Shown: positions 9,762 to 18,028 of the stretch, piece by piece
Numbering within the stretch: position 1 is the first letter of the stretch
How the letters are laid out: the number at the start of each line of letters is the position of its first letter
DNA from: Trichomonas tenax
Taxonomy: Eukaryota > Parabasalia > Trichomonadida > Trichomonadidae
NCBI GenBank assembly: GCA_023091735.1
Contig: JALKBU010000879.1
Location: 1-21,937, forward strand
Length of the DNA: 21,937 nt
Direction: 5' to 3'
Made by a program: the position numbers and the translations under genes
Notes under the pieces: generated by a model
Seen by the model: only the letters and a program-made list of their open reading frames with translations
Database searches by the model: none
What the model was told of the DNA's origin: nothing

Positions 9762-10048
9762 ATATCTTGAGTAAATATATTAATATGACCGTTACTTATT
9801 TGTTAAATTTCGTGTGTTTGGATCAAAATTTCGTTCAAACTTTAGACTTACAAGCATTATATATTAAATTGGCATAAAAATATATATATTGAGTCCTATT
9901 GTGAGCATTCTTAAATGTATTAAGATTGATCATACACTAATAGAATGTTATATTTTTTCACAAGTATAAAGATTAATTCAAGATGTTGAACAAATAAGAC
10001 TGAATGAGTTAACAAACAGCAAGACTAATATACTTTATTCATTAACAA

Positions 10049-10528
10049 TTAATTTGTAGTTTTCTTCTTCCATTGAAGGAAAAGATTGTGATTTCTATGA
10101 GTTTTGTGTATCATCTCGGATTCCTCCACCATATATACAGAATCGTTTTGGCCAGGTATATATTTGCGATTCTTGAGCGCATCGTTAATGAGTAGCTGCG
10201 CACGTGATTGAATTAAGTAATACAATCGTTGCAATCCAGAAATGTCCTTTCTACTGGATTCTATATCTTTTGCGAAATTGTAATGACGCTCTGCATTGAT
10301 CGTTGCACCAGGACCAAGGTCACTGAGCCACCTCGGTTCTTCTAAGGTAACGAAATTAACCTTTGCAAGCTCCTGAGCAATCCAAAAAGGTAAACCAGCT
10401 TTGTAACCTTCAGGAATATCAGCGGTAGCGTCCTCTTTGGATACCAAAAATCCGCACCCTTCCAGCTTCGTTGTGAAAATTACAGGAACAAGTTCTTCCT
10501 CCTGCATATACTGCCGCAAATCTTCCAT
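10049..10528 (-). CDS. GINS complex subunit, Psf3-like
   Basis: GINS (Sld5-Psf1-Psf2-Psf3) joins Mcm2-7 and Cdc45 as the replicative helicase in the nucleus. The 159-residue product matches the Psf3 layout. A short N-terminal strand domain contains LVPVIFTTKLEGCGFLV (about 13-29), followed by IPEGYKAGLPFWIAQELAK (about 38-56), which parallels the Psf3 pattern of a charged turn, L-P-x-W-I/L-A and a helix. Then come alpha-helices with a basic, Asn-rich end. It is shorter than human Psf3 (216), mainly in the loops and at the C-terminus, which is usual for reduced protist versions. The assignment rests on remembered family pattern without an alignment; another GINS subunit is the main alternative. 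It starts at ATG 10528 and ends in TAA. It is convergent with the membrane protein gene, and E2F-like sites lie upstream. Confidence 0.72.
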   Translation of the reverse strand: MEDLRQYMQEEELVPVIFTTKLEGCGFLVSKEDATADIPEGYKAGLPFWIAQELAKVNFVTLEEPRWLSDLGPGATINAERHYNFAKDIESSRKDISGLQRLYYLIQSRAQLLINDALKNRKYIPGQNDSVYMVEESEMIHKTHRNHNLFLQWKKKTTN

Positions 10529-10532
10529 TTTT

Positions 10533-10545
10533 AATTCCCGCCAAA
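10533..10545 (-). promoter_or_regulatory. E2F-like site 1 upstream of the GINS gene
   Basis: On the minus strand this reads TTTGGCGGGAATT, an exact fit to the E2F/DP consensus TTTSGCGS and to the classical GGCGGGAA core. It lies only 5 bases before the GINS start codon, so it would be in the 5' leader or at the start site. Confidence 0.45.
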
Positions 10546-10550
10546 AAAAT

Positions 10551-10556
10551 TGTCAC
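10551..10556 (-). promoter_or_regulatory. GTGACA start-site element of the GINS gene
   Basis: Minus-strand context is AAAATGTGACAATTTT. The core ends 22 bases before the ATG, a spacing like that at the other genes, and it lies between the two E2F-like sites. Confidence 0.45.
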
Positions 10557-10563
10557 ATTTTCA

Positions 10564-10576
10564 AATTCCCGCAAAA
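10564..10576 (-). promoter_or_regulatory. E2F-like site 2 upstream of the GINS gene
   Basis: The minus strand reads TTTTGCGGGAATT, matching site 1 in 11 of 13 aligned bases, including GCGGGAATT. Two near-identical G+C-rich boxes about 30 bases apart in AT-rich DNA are unlikely to be chance. Confidence 0.4.
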
Positions 10577-11882
10577 TGAATTTTTTGACTCTTTACACGA
10601 CATATTTAGTTTACGTGTCATTGCTTAAAATCTATTGGCACTTTTTAAACGATAGTCATCGTCATATTTTTCCCTGCAGGTCCTACATTGTGCTTATCTT
10701 TTGTACAATGGTCAAAACGGTTAGGACCGCCCGGGGGTACAAATTGTGGATTTCTGGCACATATAAACATCATTTGTATGCTGCTCGATGCTTCACAAAC
10801 AAACAAACAAATTCATTAAACTTAGAGTATCTAATAATGAAGACTCCATATGACCACTACACGCCACAGCGCTGGGTCATTATATTGGTCTACTATTCCT
10901 ATCAAAAATATTATCAAAATATTTTATATTCTATTCATTTTGTGTGGAAGGCCCTTGCTATCTAATACTATATAATGAATGTTATAACATTTGTTTACTG
11001 CAATACTATATGCTTATTGATTTGGAGAAATATTTATTTGCTCTTATAGTTATGAATACGTTAGTACATATGCTTTTACTGATGAGCGCACTAAGAATTT
11101 GGTCATAATAAAAATTGAAATCAAGAATCATGTCAAAAAGAGTCATATTATCAATAATCATTTGCAATTCCATTGCCTGACTTAATTGGCAAGAATTTTA
11201 TTCCAATAATACTGCCATAAATGAAACTTGATGCTACTCTTGTTAAGTGAGGTGTCAAAAATGAGTTCAATCACCCTGCAAAATGTTGAATTCTTTAGAC
11301 TATATTTGTCACATCTTTAATAATATGTAATGTCATTAATCTTTTTAGAGGTGTTGACACTCAGTTTTCACACGGATTTGTTTCAAAATGGTAAAATTAA
11401 TTTTTATAATTGCCATTTTTTCCAAATTTTCGCTACATATCCTAATAGCAGCTCCTTGAAAAAGACTGATGATAAATTATATAGTTCACAGAGCACAAGT
11501 CCTACTTTTTTCGAAATTTGCATTTTCGATATCAATATAAGCTTAACAGCACTTATCTCAATGCACGCATCATTCATTTTGAATTGCTAGTATCTTCATA
11601 TCAGTGAAAAGCATATGGAACTATTATATTCAATGATTGAATCAGAATCAATCATCATTATTAAATTGAATGAATTTATATCAAATAAACATCATATATG
11701 TAGCTCTTTGATATATTACTAATAATAGCTACAATTTTGAAATTCGAGAATTTTTTCGATATTTCGAACTCAAAGTATAAGTTCTAGTCGATATTTAACT
11801 TTTGATCGATTTGTTTTTGTATAATAATGAATGTTTGTGATGCTTGATTTGTCATTATTATTTTAGTTTTCCAAATCAATTA
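10577..11882. other. AT-rich spacer between divergent genes, with a two-step hairpin
   Basis: About 1.3 kb separates the GINS and LRR genes. Open frames at 10576-10965 and 11330-11590 look random in composition and I do not support them as genes. At 10679-10728 a compact inverted repeat occurs: GGTCCTA (10679-10685) directly followed by CATTGT (10686-10691), matched by ACAATG (10705-10710) and TAGGACC (10722-10728) with an 11-base bulge. It is followed by a small G+C-rich patch (about 10724-10737). A GTGTCAAAAATG context near 11251-11262 opens only a 19-codon frame. Confidence 0.45.
11852..11857 (+). promoter_or_regulatory. Initiator-like TCATTA before the LRR gene
   Basis: TTTGTCATTATT lies about 26 bases before ATG 11883. 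TCATTA fits the trichomonad initiator TCAYW, known from T. vaginalis to lie just before start codons. It supports ATG 11883 over the in-frame ATG at 11844, which lies upstream of this element. Confidence 0.45.
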
Positions 11883-13622
11883 ATGGCCGGTTACTGCAAA
11901 GAATGCGCAAATGAAAGTCTGTTCAACATTTGCGAAACATGCTTTAACAAGTACAATTCGTCACCAGAAATCTCTTTGAGCTTTGTTTTTGATAAAAATA
12001 TTAAAATATACACACTATCAGAAAATACAGAGATTCTAGATCTCTGTGGAACAAGCTTAACAAAGTTAGACTGGAAAAATCATGATAAACTAAGAATATT
12101 ACGATTATCAAATTGCGAGAACCTCGAATCAGTATCATTATTGAATTTTAGAGGGTTAAAATGCCTTGATTTGTCAAATTGTCCGAAACTCACTAAGATT
12201 TCACTCGAAAGCACTTATAATATCAGAACAATTGATTTATCAAACTGCAAATCTTTGAAAAAATTCGATTGTGATATGCTTGGCGCAGAATACATATCCA
12301 TTTATAATACACAGATCGATGATTTAGGCTATTATCCTGTTATTAAATATTTGGACATATCAAATACTAAAATTAAAGACCTTTCCATGATATCATCATT
12401 TACAATGCTTCAAATACTTCGCATCAATAACCTTCCAATTGACAAAATCGATTTAGGTCCATTTACATATTTGGAAGACTTAGCAGCAATAGAATCAAAC
12501 ATTGCAGAAGTTGTGTTCTCTAATGTGTGTCCAAATACATCACTCATATCTCTTTATCTCAAAGATTGCAAGAAAGTTGGAAAACTTCCAAAGATTCGCA
12601 ACTTCAATGCTATCACTCCAGATGGAACGTTTGGACGCCAGTTCAAGGTCTCTAACTCTTCTGGAGACTGGATACTTGCATTCAGACTCTTATTCGGACC
12701 ATTTGCAAGCAGAAATCATGAAACATCTAACGCAGAATTAAACCCGATAAATCATCCGGAATTCGATGGCGAAATCATCGCAAACCAGATATCTGGTCTC
12801 TTGTATGGTGCTGCATTTGGTGACATCTTCGGAAAGCCAATCAATGGAAGAACGAGAGAACAAATTCAGTTCTCTTTGGAAATTCCCCTTGATGTCACAT
12901 GGTCAAAGCCTTTCCCTGAAGATCAATCACCGAAATTCTCGCTATCAGATGAATTCCAAAGCTCACTTTCTTACATATCAAAGCTTTTATTATCACAAGA
13001 TTGTAATGAAATAACAGACACAGCCGAGATTTACTTGTTCGCAATGTTGTCAGCGTCATTGACTTTCTGGGAAGATAACAAATATCTCAACAAAATACTC
13101 GATAATGAATCTATACCTAAAGAAGTCAAGTTAACTGCATCTCTCGTTTCCACTCTCACATCAAAATTACTTCAACAGAGAGCAAACATCATCGACAAAA
13201 TCGATATTATGCAAGTTGTGAACTCAATCAATTTCGACAGGAACATAGCAATCACAAAGATTTCGCAGTTGAAGAATGTTAAGAAAGAACTAGCTCCGGC
13301 TGCTGCTGCAGTGTGGGCTCTCAGAAAAGGTCTTTCTTTCGAAGAAGGACTCTCAACAGTGCTCAGAAGAGGAATAGAAACAAATTTGTGCGGAATTCTT
13401 GTTGGAGGTCTTCTCGGTGCAAGATGGGGACACTGTGCGATTCCAATAGACTTAGTGCACTTTATGTGGGCGAAATCATCCGTTGAAGACGCTCTTGAAC
13501 AAGTTTACAGATATCTTAACATTAAATGTCACTTGTTTACATGGAATCAGCTTCCTGGAATCCAATGGAATCCGGAAGAAGATCAGATAGCTGACCCATT
13601 TGCTTACCAAAGGATTGATTAA
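11883..13622 (+). CDS. LRR protein fused to an ADP-ribosylglycohydrolase-like domain
   Basis: I use ATG 11883 (579 residues) because the protein then starts just after an initiator-like TCATTA. The N-terminus has two CxxC pairs (Cys5/Cys8, Cys17/Cys20), possibly a small zinc ribbon. Residues about 45-250 are leucine-rich repeats of about 21-23 residues with LxxLxLSNC-type cores. Residues about 290-579 resemble the ADP-ribosylglycohydrolase (ARH/DraG) fold: GLLYGAAFGDIFGKP at about 305-319 matches the family's opening G-x-x-x-GDxxG, and ILVGGLLGARWG after residue 504 matches its closing helix. That family removes ADP-ribose using two metal ions held by a TDD motif and a GGDTDT motif. Here the matching sites read SDE (355-357) and GIETNL (497-502), so the second site has lost its usual Asp pattern. 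It may be inactive, a binder, or use other ligands. The stop is TAAA; it is convergent with the shugoshin-like gene. Confidence 0.82.
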   Translation: MAGYCKECANESLFNICETCFNKYNSSPEISLSFVFDKNIKIYTLSENTEILDLCGTSLTKLDWKNHDKLRILRLSNCENLESVSLLNFRGLKCLDLSNCPKLTKISLESTYNIRTIDLSNCKSLKKFDCDMLGAEYISIYNTQIDDLGYYPVIKYLDISNTKIKDLSMISSFTMLQILRINNLPIDKIDLGPFTYLEDLAAIESNIAEVVFSNVCPNTSLISLYLKDCKKVGKLPKIRNFNAITPDGTFGRQFKVSNSSGDWILAFRLLFGPFASRNHETSNAELNPINHPEFDGEIIANQISGLLYGAAFGDIFGKPINGRTREQIQFSLEIPLDVTWSKPFPEDQSPKFSLSDEFQSSLSYISKLLLSQDCNEITDTAEIYLFAMLSASLTFWEDNKYLNKILDNESIPKEVKLTASLVSTLTSKLLQQRANIIDKIDIMQVVNSINFDRNIAITKISQLKNVKKELAPAAAAVWALRKGLSFEEGLSTVLRRGIETNLCGILVGGLLGARWGHCAIPIDLVHFMWAKSSVEDALEQVYRYLNIKCHLFTWNQLPGIQWNPEEDQIADPFAYQRID

Positions 13623-13743
13623 ATTTGTAATCTTTATACAAATCTGTAAGAATCGAACGGATACTCAAGAGCTCGAGAATCAGTATGTCGTGTAATAAAT
13701 GAATAAAATTATTTAGGTAAAATTGATATCAAATATATTGAAA

Positions 13744-14445
13744 TTAGTATTTGTACTTCCTCTTCATCGGTGTGTCCCTCTTGTAGCCACTCGGAAGTGA
13801 AGGCGTCGATCTTGCTTCACCAAGAGTGAATACGTAAGGAGAATTTGGCGATAATGCTTCCTTAAGAGTTGGTTCCTTATAATAAACCTCGCGACCTCTT
13901 CGTGTTCTACGTGCAGCGATGGAATCCGATGGTGAATCCACGACAGAAGATCGTCTTGATTTCTTCGGAGTTTTCTCAGCGACAACAACCTCACTTTCCA
14001 TCATAACTGGTGTTTCTGGTGACTCTGAAATGCCAGCTGATGGTGTTGGAGGGATTTTATCAAGAGTAGAGATATTGTTGACATCATTAATAAAGTTTCT
14101 TTCGCGAATTGTGTCTCTAAACTGGTTCAAAACATCCCATATATCCTCTACTACCATACTTGCGATCTCTTCACGCGCAGAATTCTCATACGAGTTGGAC
14201 AAATCGTCGATTTGTTGCTGTAACTGTTCAGATCTTCGCTGTACTGCCGAAATCTTCTTCTGGAGGTTGATTATCTCAACCTGCGCGGCCCTTTTATCGT
14301 TGTGTAATTTCTCCCTCAGTGCTATAAACTTCTCTTTGAGTAGCAAGAATTGCTCATTCTGCTTCTGTATGATAGATTGGTCTCTGTTCGAGTTGTTGAC
14401 GTTCTCTGGGCGGCTGAAGTTCATCGCTGCTTTGTCGTTTTGCAT
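13744..14445 (-). CDS. Shugoshin-like cohesion protector
   Basis: Shugoshin protects centromeric cohesin by bringing in PP2A. The 233-residue product has the family's two-part plan. An N-terminal coiled coil covers about residues 24-92, rich in Gln, Lys and Glu with heptad-like leucines. A disordered middle carries many SP/TP sites (Thr134, Ser142, Thr145, Thr159, Ser171, Ser199, Ser202, Thr225). A basic C-terminal motif at 179-194, RRTRRGREVYYKEPTL, closely matches the shugoshin C-box pattern of arginines followed by Y-x-EP-S/T-L, which in other species binds phosphorylated H2A. It ends in a basic tail. It is shorter than animal shugoshins, within the range of protist ones. Evidence is motif plus architecture, not alignment; another coiled-coil chromatin protein is the alternative. 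The start ATG 14445 has a minus-strand TCATTA about 31 bases upstream; Met8 is a possible second start. It is divergent from actin. Confidence 0.68.
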   Translation of the reverse strand: MQNDKAAMNFSRPENVNNSNRDQSIIQKQNEQFLLLKEKFIALREKLHNDKRAAQVEIINLQKKISAVQRRSEQLQQQIDDLSNSYENSAREEIASMVVEDIWDVLNQFRDTIRERNFINDVNNISTLDKIPPTPSAGISESPETPVMMESEVVVAEKTPKKSRRSSVVDSPSDSIAARRTRRGREVYYKEPTLKEALSPNSPYVFTLGEARSTPSLPSGYKRDTPMKRKYKY

Positions 14446-15154
14446 GTTTTAAAAATGTCGTTTATTTGTTGCTCATAATGAGGAATGAGTATTATTTAAA
14501 AGTTTTTAAAACTGGGCAATGACTTGTGATGTAACATTTGTGGTGTATTCTGTTATGGTTATGTATCATAATGAGAAATTTGGAGACATATTTAATAGTC
14601 AATGATATTTTAATAACTCGACTAACTTATATTACTGCATGGTGTCGTCTCCAATGAGGCAGCATCTAGCGATTCGATGACAAGAAATGCTAGAATATGG
14701 TTAAATCAGATACTGGAATCAAATGATTATCCAACAACAAATGTCCACACTTCACAACCCCACAAAGCACTCCTGCAGCCCAAATAGGACCCACGCACTC
14801 ACGAAAACATAGTTCATAGACAACGCTTAGTTGGTCATCGATGATAAAACATAAACTAATTTGAATCTTTCGATTATTTTATCATCCCATGGCCTCGTGC
14901 TTGAAATAAACAAACTCACAGGCATCATAATTTTTGCCGAGAGGATCTCATCAATTCATATGCAATGATTTTATGATTTATGGCATCGCTGTGTTGAGTA
15001 GAGTCTAGTTATCAAATAAAAACAGAGGTTCGAGTAAATTCGCGCATAAAAAAATATAAAAAAATAAAATCCACTCTTGTGAGAGGATAAAGATAAATGA
15101 TGATGAAAAAGTGATATAAAATCGCCCTCAAAAATTGAGATTTCGCAAATATAT

Positions 15155-15164
15155 AAAAGTGACA
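15155..15164 (+). promoter_or_regulatory. AAAAGTGACA element upstream of actin
   Basis: This copy ends 64 bases before the actin ATG, farther than at other genes, so it may be an upstream element and not the start site. Confidence 0.35.
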
Positions 15165-15215
15165 AGTCAGTTCATATTGCCCCCTAATTTTGTGAACGTT
15201 TTGGCAGAAATAATA

Positions 15216-15223
15216 TCACTTTT
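15216..15223 (+). promoter_or_regulatory. TCACTTTT initiator-like element of actin
   Basis: TATCACTTTTAG ends 5 bases before ATG 15229. It is the reverse complement of the AAAGTGA core and also fits the trichomonad initiator TCAYW. Confidence 0.4.
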
Positions 15224-15228
15224 AGATA

Positions 15229-16359
15229 ATGGCTGAAGAAGACGTTCAGACTCTTGTTATCGATAATGGCTCTGGTATGTGCAAGGCTGGTTTCTCTGGT
15301 GATGAGGCACCACGCTCTGTTTTCCCATCCGTTGTCGGCCGCCCGAAGTACAAACAACAGCTTGTCGGTGGCAACGCTAAGGATGTTTTCGTTGGTGATG
15401 AGGCTTGCTCCAAGGCTGGTGTCCTCATCCTCAAGTACCCAATTGAGCACGGTATCGTCAACAACTGGGATGATATGGAGAAGATCTGGCACCACACATT
15501 CTACAACGAGCTTCGTGTTGACCCAACAGAGCACCCAGTCCTTCTCACAGAAGCCCCACTCAACCCAAAGGCTAACCGTGAGAAAATGATCTCCCTCATG
15601 TTCGACACATTCAACGTTCCATCCTTCTATGTCGGTATCCAGGCCGTTCTTTCCCTCTACTCCTCTGGCCGTACAACAGGTATCGTCTTCGATGCTGGTG
15701 ATGGTGTTTCCCACACAGTCCCAATTTATGAAGGTTACTCCCTCCCACACGCCATCATGAGACTCAACCTTGCCGGCCGTGACCTTACAGCTTGGATGGT
15801 TAAGCTCCTCACAGAGCGCGGCAACGCTTTCAACACAACAGCTGAAAAGGAAATCGTTCGTGACATCAAGGAGAAGCTTTGCTATGTCGCCCTCGACTTC
15901 GATGCTGAAATGGAGAAGGCTACTACAGACTCCTCCATCAACGTCAACTACACACTTCCAGATGGCAATGTTATCACAGTTGGTAACGAGCGTTTCCGCT
16001 GCCCAGAAATGCTCTTCAAGCCATACTTCGATGGCATGGAGTACGATGGTATCGACAAGACACTCTTCGATTCCATCATGAAGTGCGATATCGATGTTCG
16101 TAAGGATCTCTACGCTAACATCGTTCTTTCCGGTGGTACAACAATGTACAAGGGCCTTCCAGAGCGTCTTGACAAGGAAATCACAGCTCTTGCTCCACCA
16201 ACAATGAAGGTCAAGATTGTCGCCCCAGAGGAGCGTAAGTACGCTGTTTGGGTCGGTGGTTCTATCCTTGCTTCCCTCGCTACATTCCCACAGATGGTTA
16301 TCACAAAGGAGGAGTACGATGAGGCTGGTCCATCCATCGTCCACCGCAAGTGCTTCTAA
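15229..16359 (+). CDS. Actin
   Basis: Filament-forming cytoskeletal ATPase, 376 residues, full length. Hallmarks include [11 protein letters not shown] (12-22) at the first phosphate loop, YPIEHGI (70-76, His74 being the methyl-histidine position), the adenosine and phosphate loop [19 protein letters not shown], and the C-terminal IVHRKCF. The N-terminus [10 protein letters not shown] resembles trichomonad actins. The DNase-binding loop departs from the usual sequence: residues 39-52 read [14 protein letters not shown], where conventional actin has His40, Met44, Met47 and then Gln-Lys-Asp. Tyr53 of other actins is Phe54 here. There is also an unusual [11 protein letters not shown] in place of the common DYLMKILTERG. 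Codon use is strongly C-ending, with few rare codons, suggesting very high expression. The stop is TAAA. The frame-shadow open frame on the opposite strand reflects this bias only. Confidence 0.98.
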   Translation: MAEEDVQTLVIDNGSGMCKAGFSGDEAPRSVFPSVVGRPKYKQQLVGGNAKDVFVGDEACSKAGVLILKYPIEHGIVNNWDDMEKIWHHTFYNELRVDPTEHPVLLTEAPLNPKANREKMISLMFDTFNVPSFYVGIQAVLSLYSSGRTTGIVFDAGDGVSHTVPIYEGYSLPHAIMRLNLAGRDLTAWMVKLLTERGNAFNTTAEKEIVRDIKEKLCYVALDFDAEMEKATTDSSINVNYTLPDGNVITVGNERFRCPEMLFKPYFDGMEYDGIDKTLFDSIMKCDIDVRKDLYANIVLSGGTTMYKGLPERLDKEITALAPPTMKVKIVAPEERKYAVWVGGSILASLATFPQMVITKEEYDEAGPSIVHRKCF

Positions 16360-16565
16360 ACAATTTCGGTTTAATATTCTTAATTAACTAACTTTTTTCA
16401 TTTTGCGAAGATTTATCTAAATCTTCTTAAATGTAATGCGAATAATTACATGACCAAATGATAGCATAGGCTCTGTAGTTTAGTTTTGCACCAAGATAAT
16501 CCCTTCAACAACTATGTTGGGTAAAAACGATATGTAAAGTGGCACATTTCAGATAAGAAACTATG

Positions 16566-16574
16566 AAAGTGACA
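16566..16574 (+). promoter_or_regulatory. AAAGTGACA start-site element of the ALG5-like gene
   Basis: AAAGTGACA ends 4 bases before ATG 16579, the closest spacing in the window. This suggests a very short 5' leader. Confidence 0.45.
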
Positions 16575-16578
16575 AAAA

Positions 16579-17556
16579 ATGAACTTCCTTGCAGCACTGC
16601 AGGTCCTTCTATTCATAGGATTCCTCGCCGCCGGCCTCGTCATCGCCGTGATGATAAAGCTCGCCGATGACACTACCCTATTCGACAGGACGCAGCTCCC
16701 TGACTCAGATCCAAAGAAACTCAACTACTACGTGATGCCAGCACCAAGTGGCGACGGAAAGGTCCCGTTCAAGACAGTCTTCGACAAGTCCGAAGTCTAC
16801 GCTACATTCGTTGTCCCCGCATACAACGAAGAGAAGAGAATTCCAAAGATGTTAGACGAGACAGTCGCATACCTCAAGTCCAGACAGGAGAAGGAGCCTT
16901 CCTTCACATGGGAGATCATCGTCGTCAACGATGGATCGAAGGATAAAACAAAGGACGTCGTTCTCAACTACGCTAAGGACTATCCGAACATTTTCCTCCT
17001 CAACCAGCCAGTCAACATGGGAAAGGGTGCAGCAATCCAAGCTGGATGCCTCCACGCACGCGGTGAGCTCGTTTTGATGGTCGATGCAGACGGTGCAACA
17101 AAGATCGACGAATTCGGAAACCTCGAAGCAGAAATCAAGAAGCTCATGAAGGACAACAAGAATGCCATCGTTGTTGGCTCCAGAGCTGAAAATGACAAAG
17201 CAAATCGCACTCCAATCCGCAAATTCCTTGGTTTCGGAATGCACTGCCTCATTGTCATCAGCGGTGTCTACGGCATCAAGGACACACAGTGCGGCTTCAA
17301 GCTCTTCTCTCGTGAGGCCTGCAAGATGTTATTCATGAACCAGCACGTCCAGCGTTGGTGCTTCGATCCAGAGCTCCTCGTCATTGGCCGCCGTCTTGGA
17401 ATGAAGATCTCTGAAGTTCCAGTCGAATGGAACGAAATTGAAGGATCTAAGATGAGCATCAAGGGAATGATCAAGATGGCAATCGATCTTATCGATATTG
17501 CAATTTTCCATCGTGTCGGAGCCTGGACAATCCGTGATCGCCGCATTGCGAAATAA
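16579..17556 (+). CDS. Dolichyl-phosphate beta-glucosyltransferase (ALG5-type)
   Basis: Family GT2 enzyme that makes dolichyl-phosphate-glucose from UDP-glucose at the ER membrane for N-glycan assembly. The 325 residues equal ALG5 length in human (324) and yeast (334). A single N-terminal membrane anchor covers about 3-27. The catalytic fold follows: VPAYNEE (79-85), [10 protein letters not shown] (115-124), [10 protein letters not shown] near 149-158, the DADG metal motif at 169-172, and DTQCGFKLF (235-243) with [10 protein letters not shown] downstream, which marks the ALG5/DPM1 group. The N-terminal anchor and [10 protein letters not shown] favour ALG5 over DPM1, which lacks that anchor. 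Codon use is moderately C-ending. Trichomonas vaginalis is reported to make an unglucosylated Man5 N-glycan precursor, so the role of a dolichol-glucose synthase here is unclear. The ATG is fixed by an AAAGTGACA element 4 bases upstream. Confidence 0.9.
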   Translation: MNFLAALQVLLFIGFLAAGLVIAVMIKLADDTTLFDRTQLPDSDPKKLNYYVMPAPSGDGKVPFKTVFDKSEVYATFVVPAYNEEKRIPKMLDETVAYLKSRQEKEPSFTWEIIVVNDGSKDKTKDVVLNYAKDYPNIFLLNQPVNMGKGAAIQAGCLHARGELVLMVDADGATKIDEFGNLEAEIKKLMKDNKNAIVVGSRAENDKANRTPIRKFLGFGMHCLIVISGVYGIKDTQCGFKLFSREACKMLFMNQHVQRWCFDPELLVIGRRLGMKISEVPVEWNEIEGSKMSIKGMIKMAIDLIDIAIFHRVGAWTIRDRRIAK

Positions 17557-18028
17557 TTATCTTCTTAAAAAGCGTCTAGTTAATTTGATTTACCATTACC
17601 ATATCCAAATACATATATTCAACAAGAGATTTGGTTTAAAACTAAAAAATATTTTATAATCAATTTTATATTTCGATATTTCACTTGCAGAACTTTATTT
17701 TTTCTGACTTTTTTCATGTGGTTAACTCCACATTATAACTTGTGTGAACATTTAACATAAATATTTTATCCTTGAATTGAATCTACAATTAATCACAAAA
17801 TTGGCATCAAATTTATAAATATAATCAAAAATAAATAATTTTAGTAATGTTTATTTTTGGTTAAGTATGAAAGAATAGCTAAAAAATCTAAAAATGAATC
17901 CAAAATTGTAAAACATTCTTAGAAGTTTGATTCAACTGTGAGAGATTTTTGAGAGAAAAGAAGTGTATTACATGTAGTACTATCTAAATTCAAGTTTTCG
18001 ATGTCACTTTTTATAATAAAATCTCAAA
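17557..18028. other. AT-rich spacer before the kinase gene
   Basis: 472 bases with very high A+T and no supported gene. Apart from the TGTCAC element near the end (listed separately) I see nothing in it. Confidence 0.6.
18002..18012 (+). promoter_or_regulatory. TGTCACTTTTT start-site element of the kinase gene
   Basis: TGTCACTTTTT ends 16 bases before ATG 18029. It is the reverse complement of the AAAAGTGACA form found before the neighbouring genes, and reads as initiator TCACT on the coding strand. Confidence 0.45.

Larger units (their letters stand above)
14446..15228. other. Shared upstream region of shugoshin-like gene and actin
   Basis: 783 bases lie between divergent starts. Near the shugoshin-like gene, TCATTA (minus, 14481-14476) is an initiator candidate. 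Near actin there are AAAAGTGACA and TCACTTTT elements, listed separately. A short open frame at about 14640-14788 (about 50 codons, no stop-free extension) covers a less AT-rich stretch; it could be a coding relic but I cannot support it. Confidence 0.5.

Noticed and set aside
10576..10965. 129-codon open frame, plus strand
   Set aside because: Its start overlaps the upstream control region of the GINS gene, and its protein looks like random AT-rich translation.
15025..15036. GGTTCGAG, like a tRNA B box
   Set aside because: No matching A box, acceptor stem or CCNNN pairing around it.
15184..16344. Long open frame antisense to actin
   Set aside because: It is a shadow produced by strong codon bias in actin; its Trp/Cys/His-rich protein has no family.
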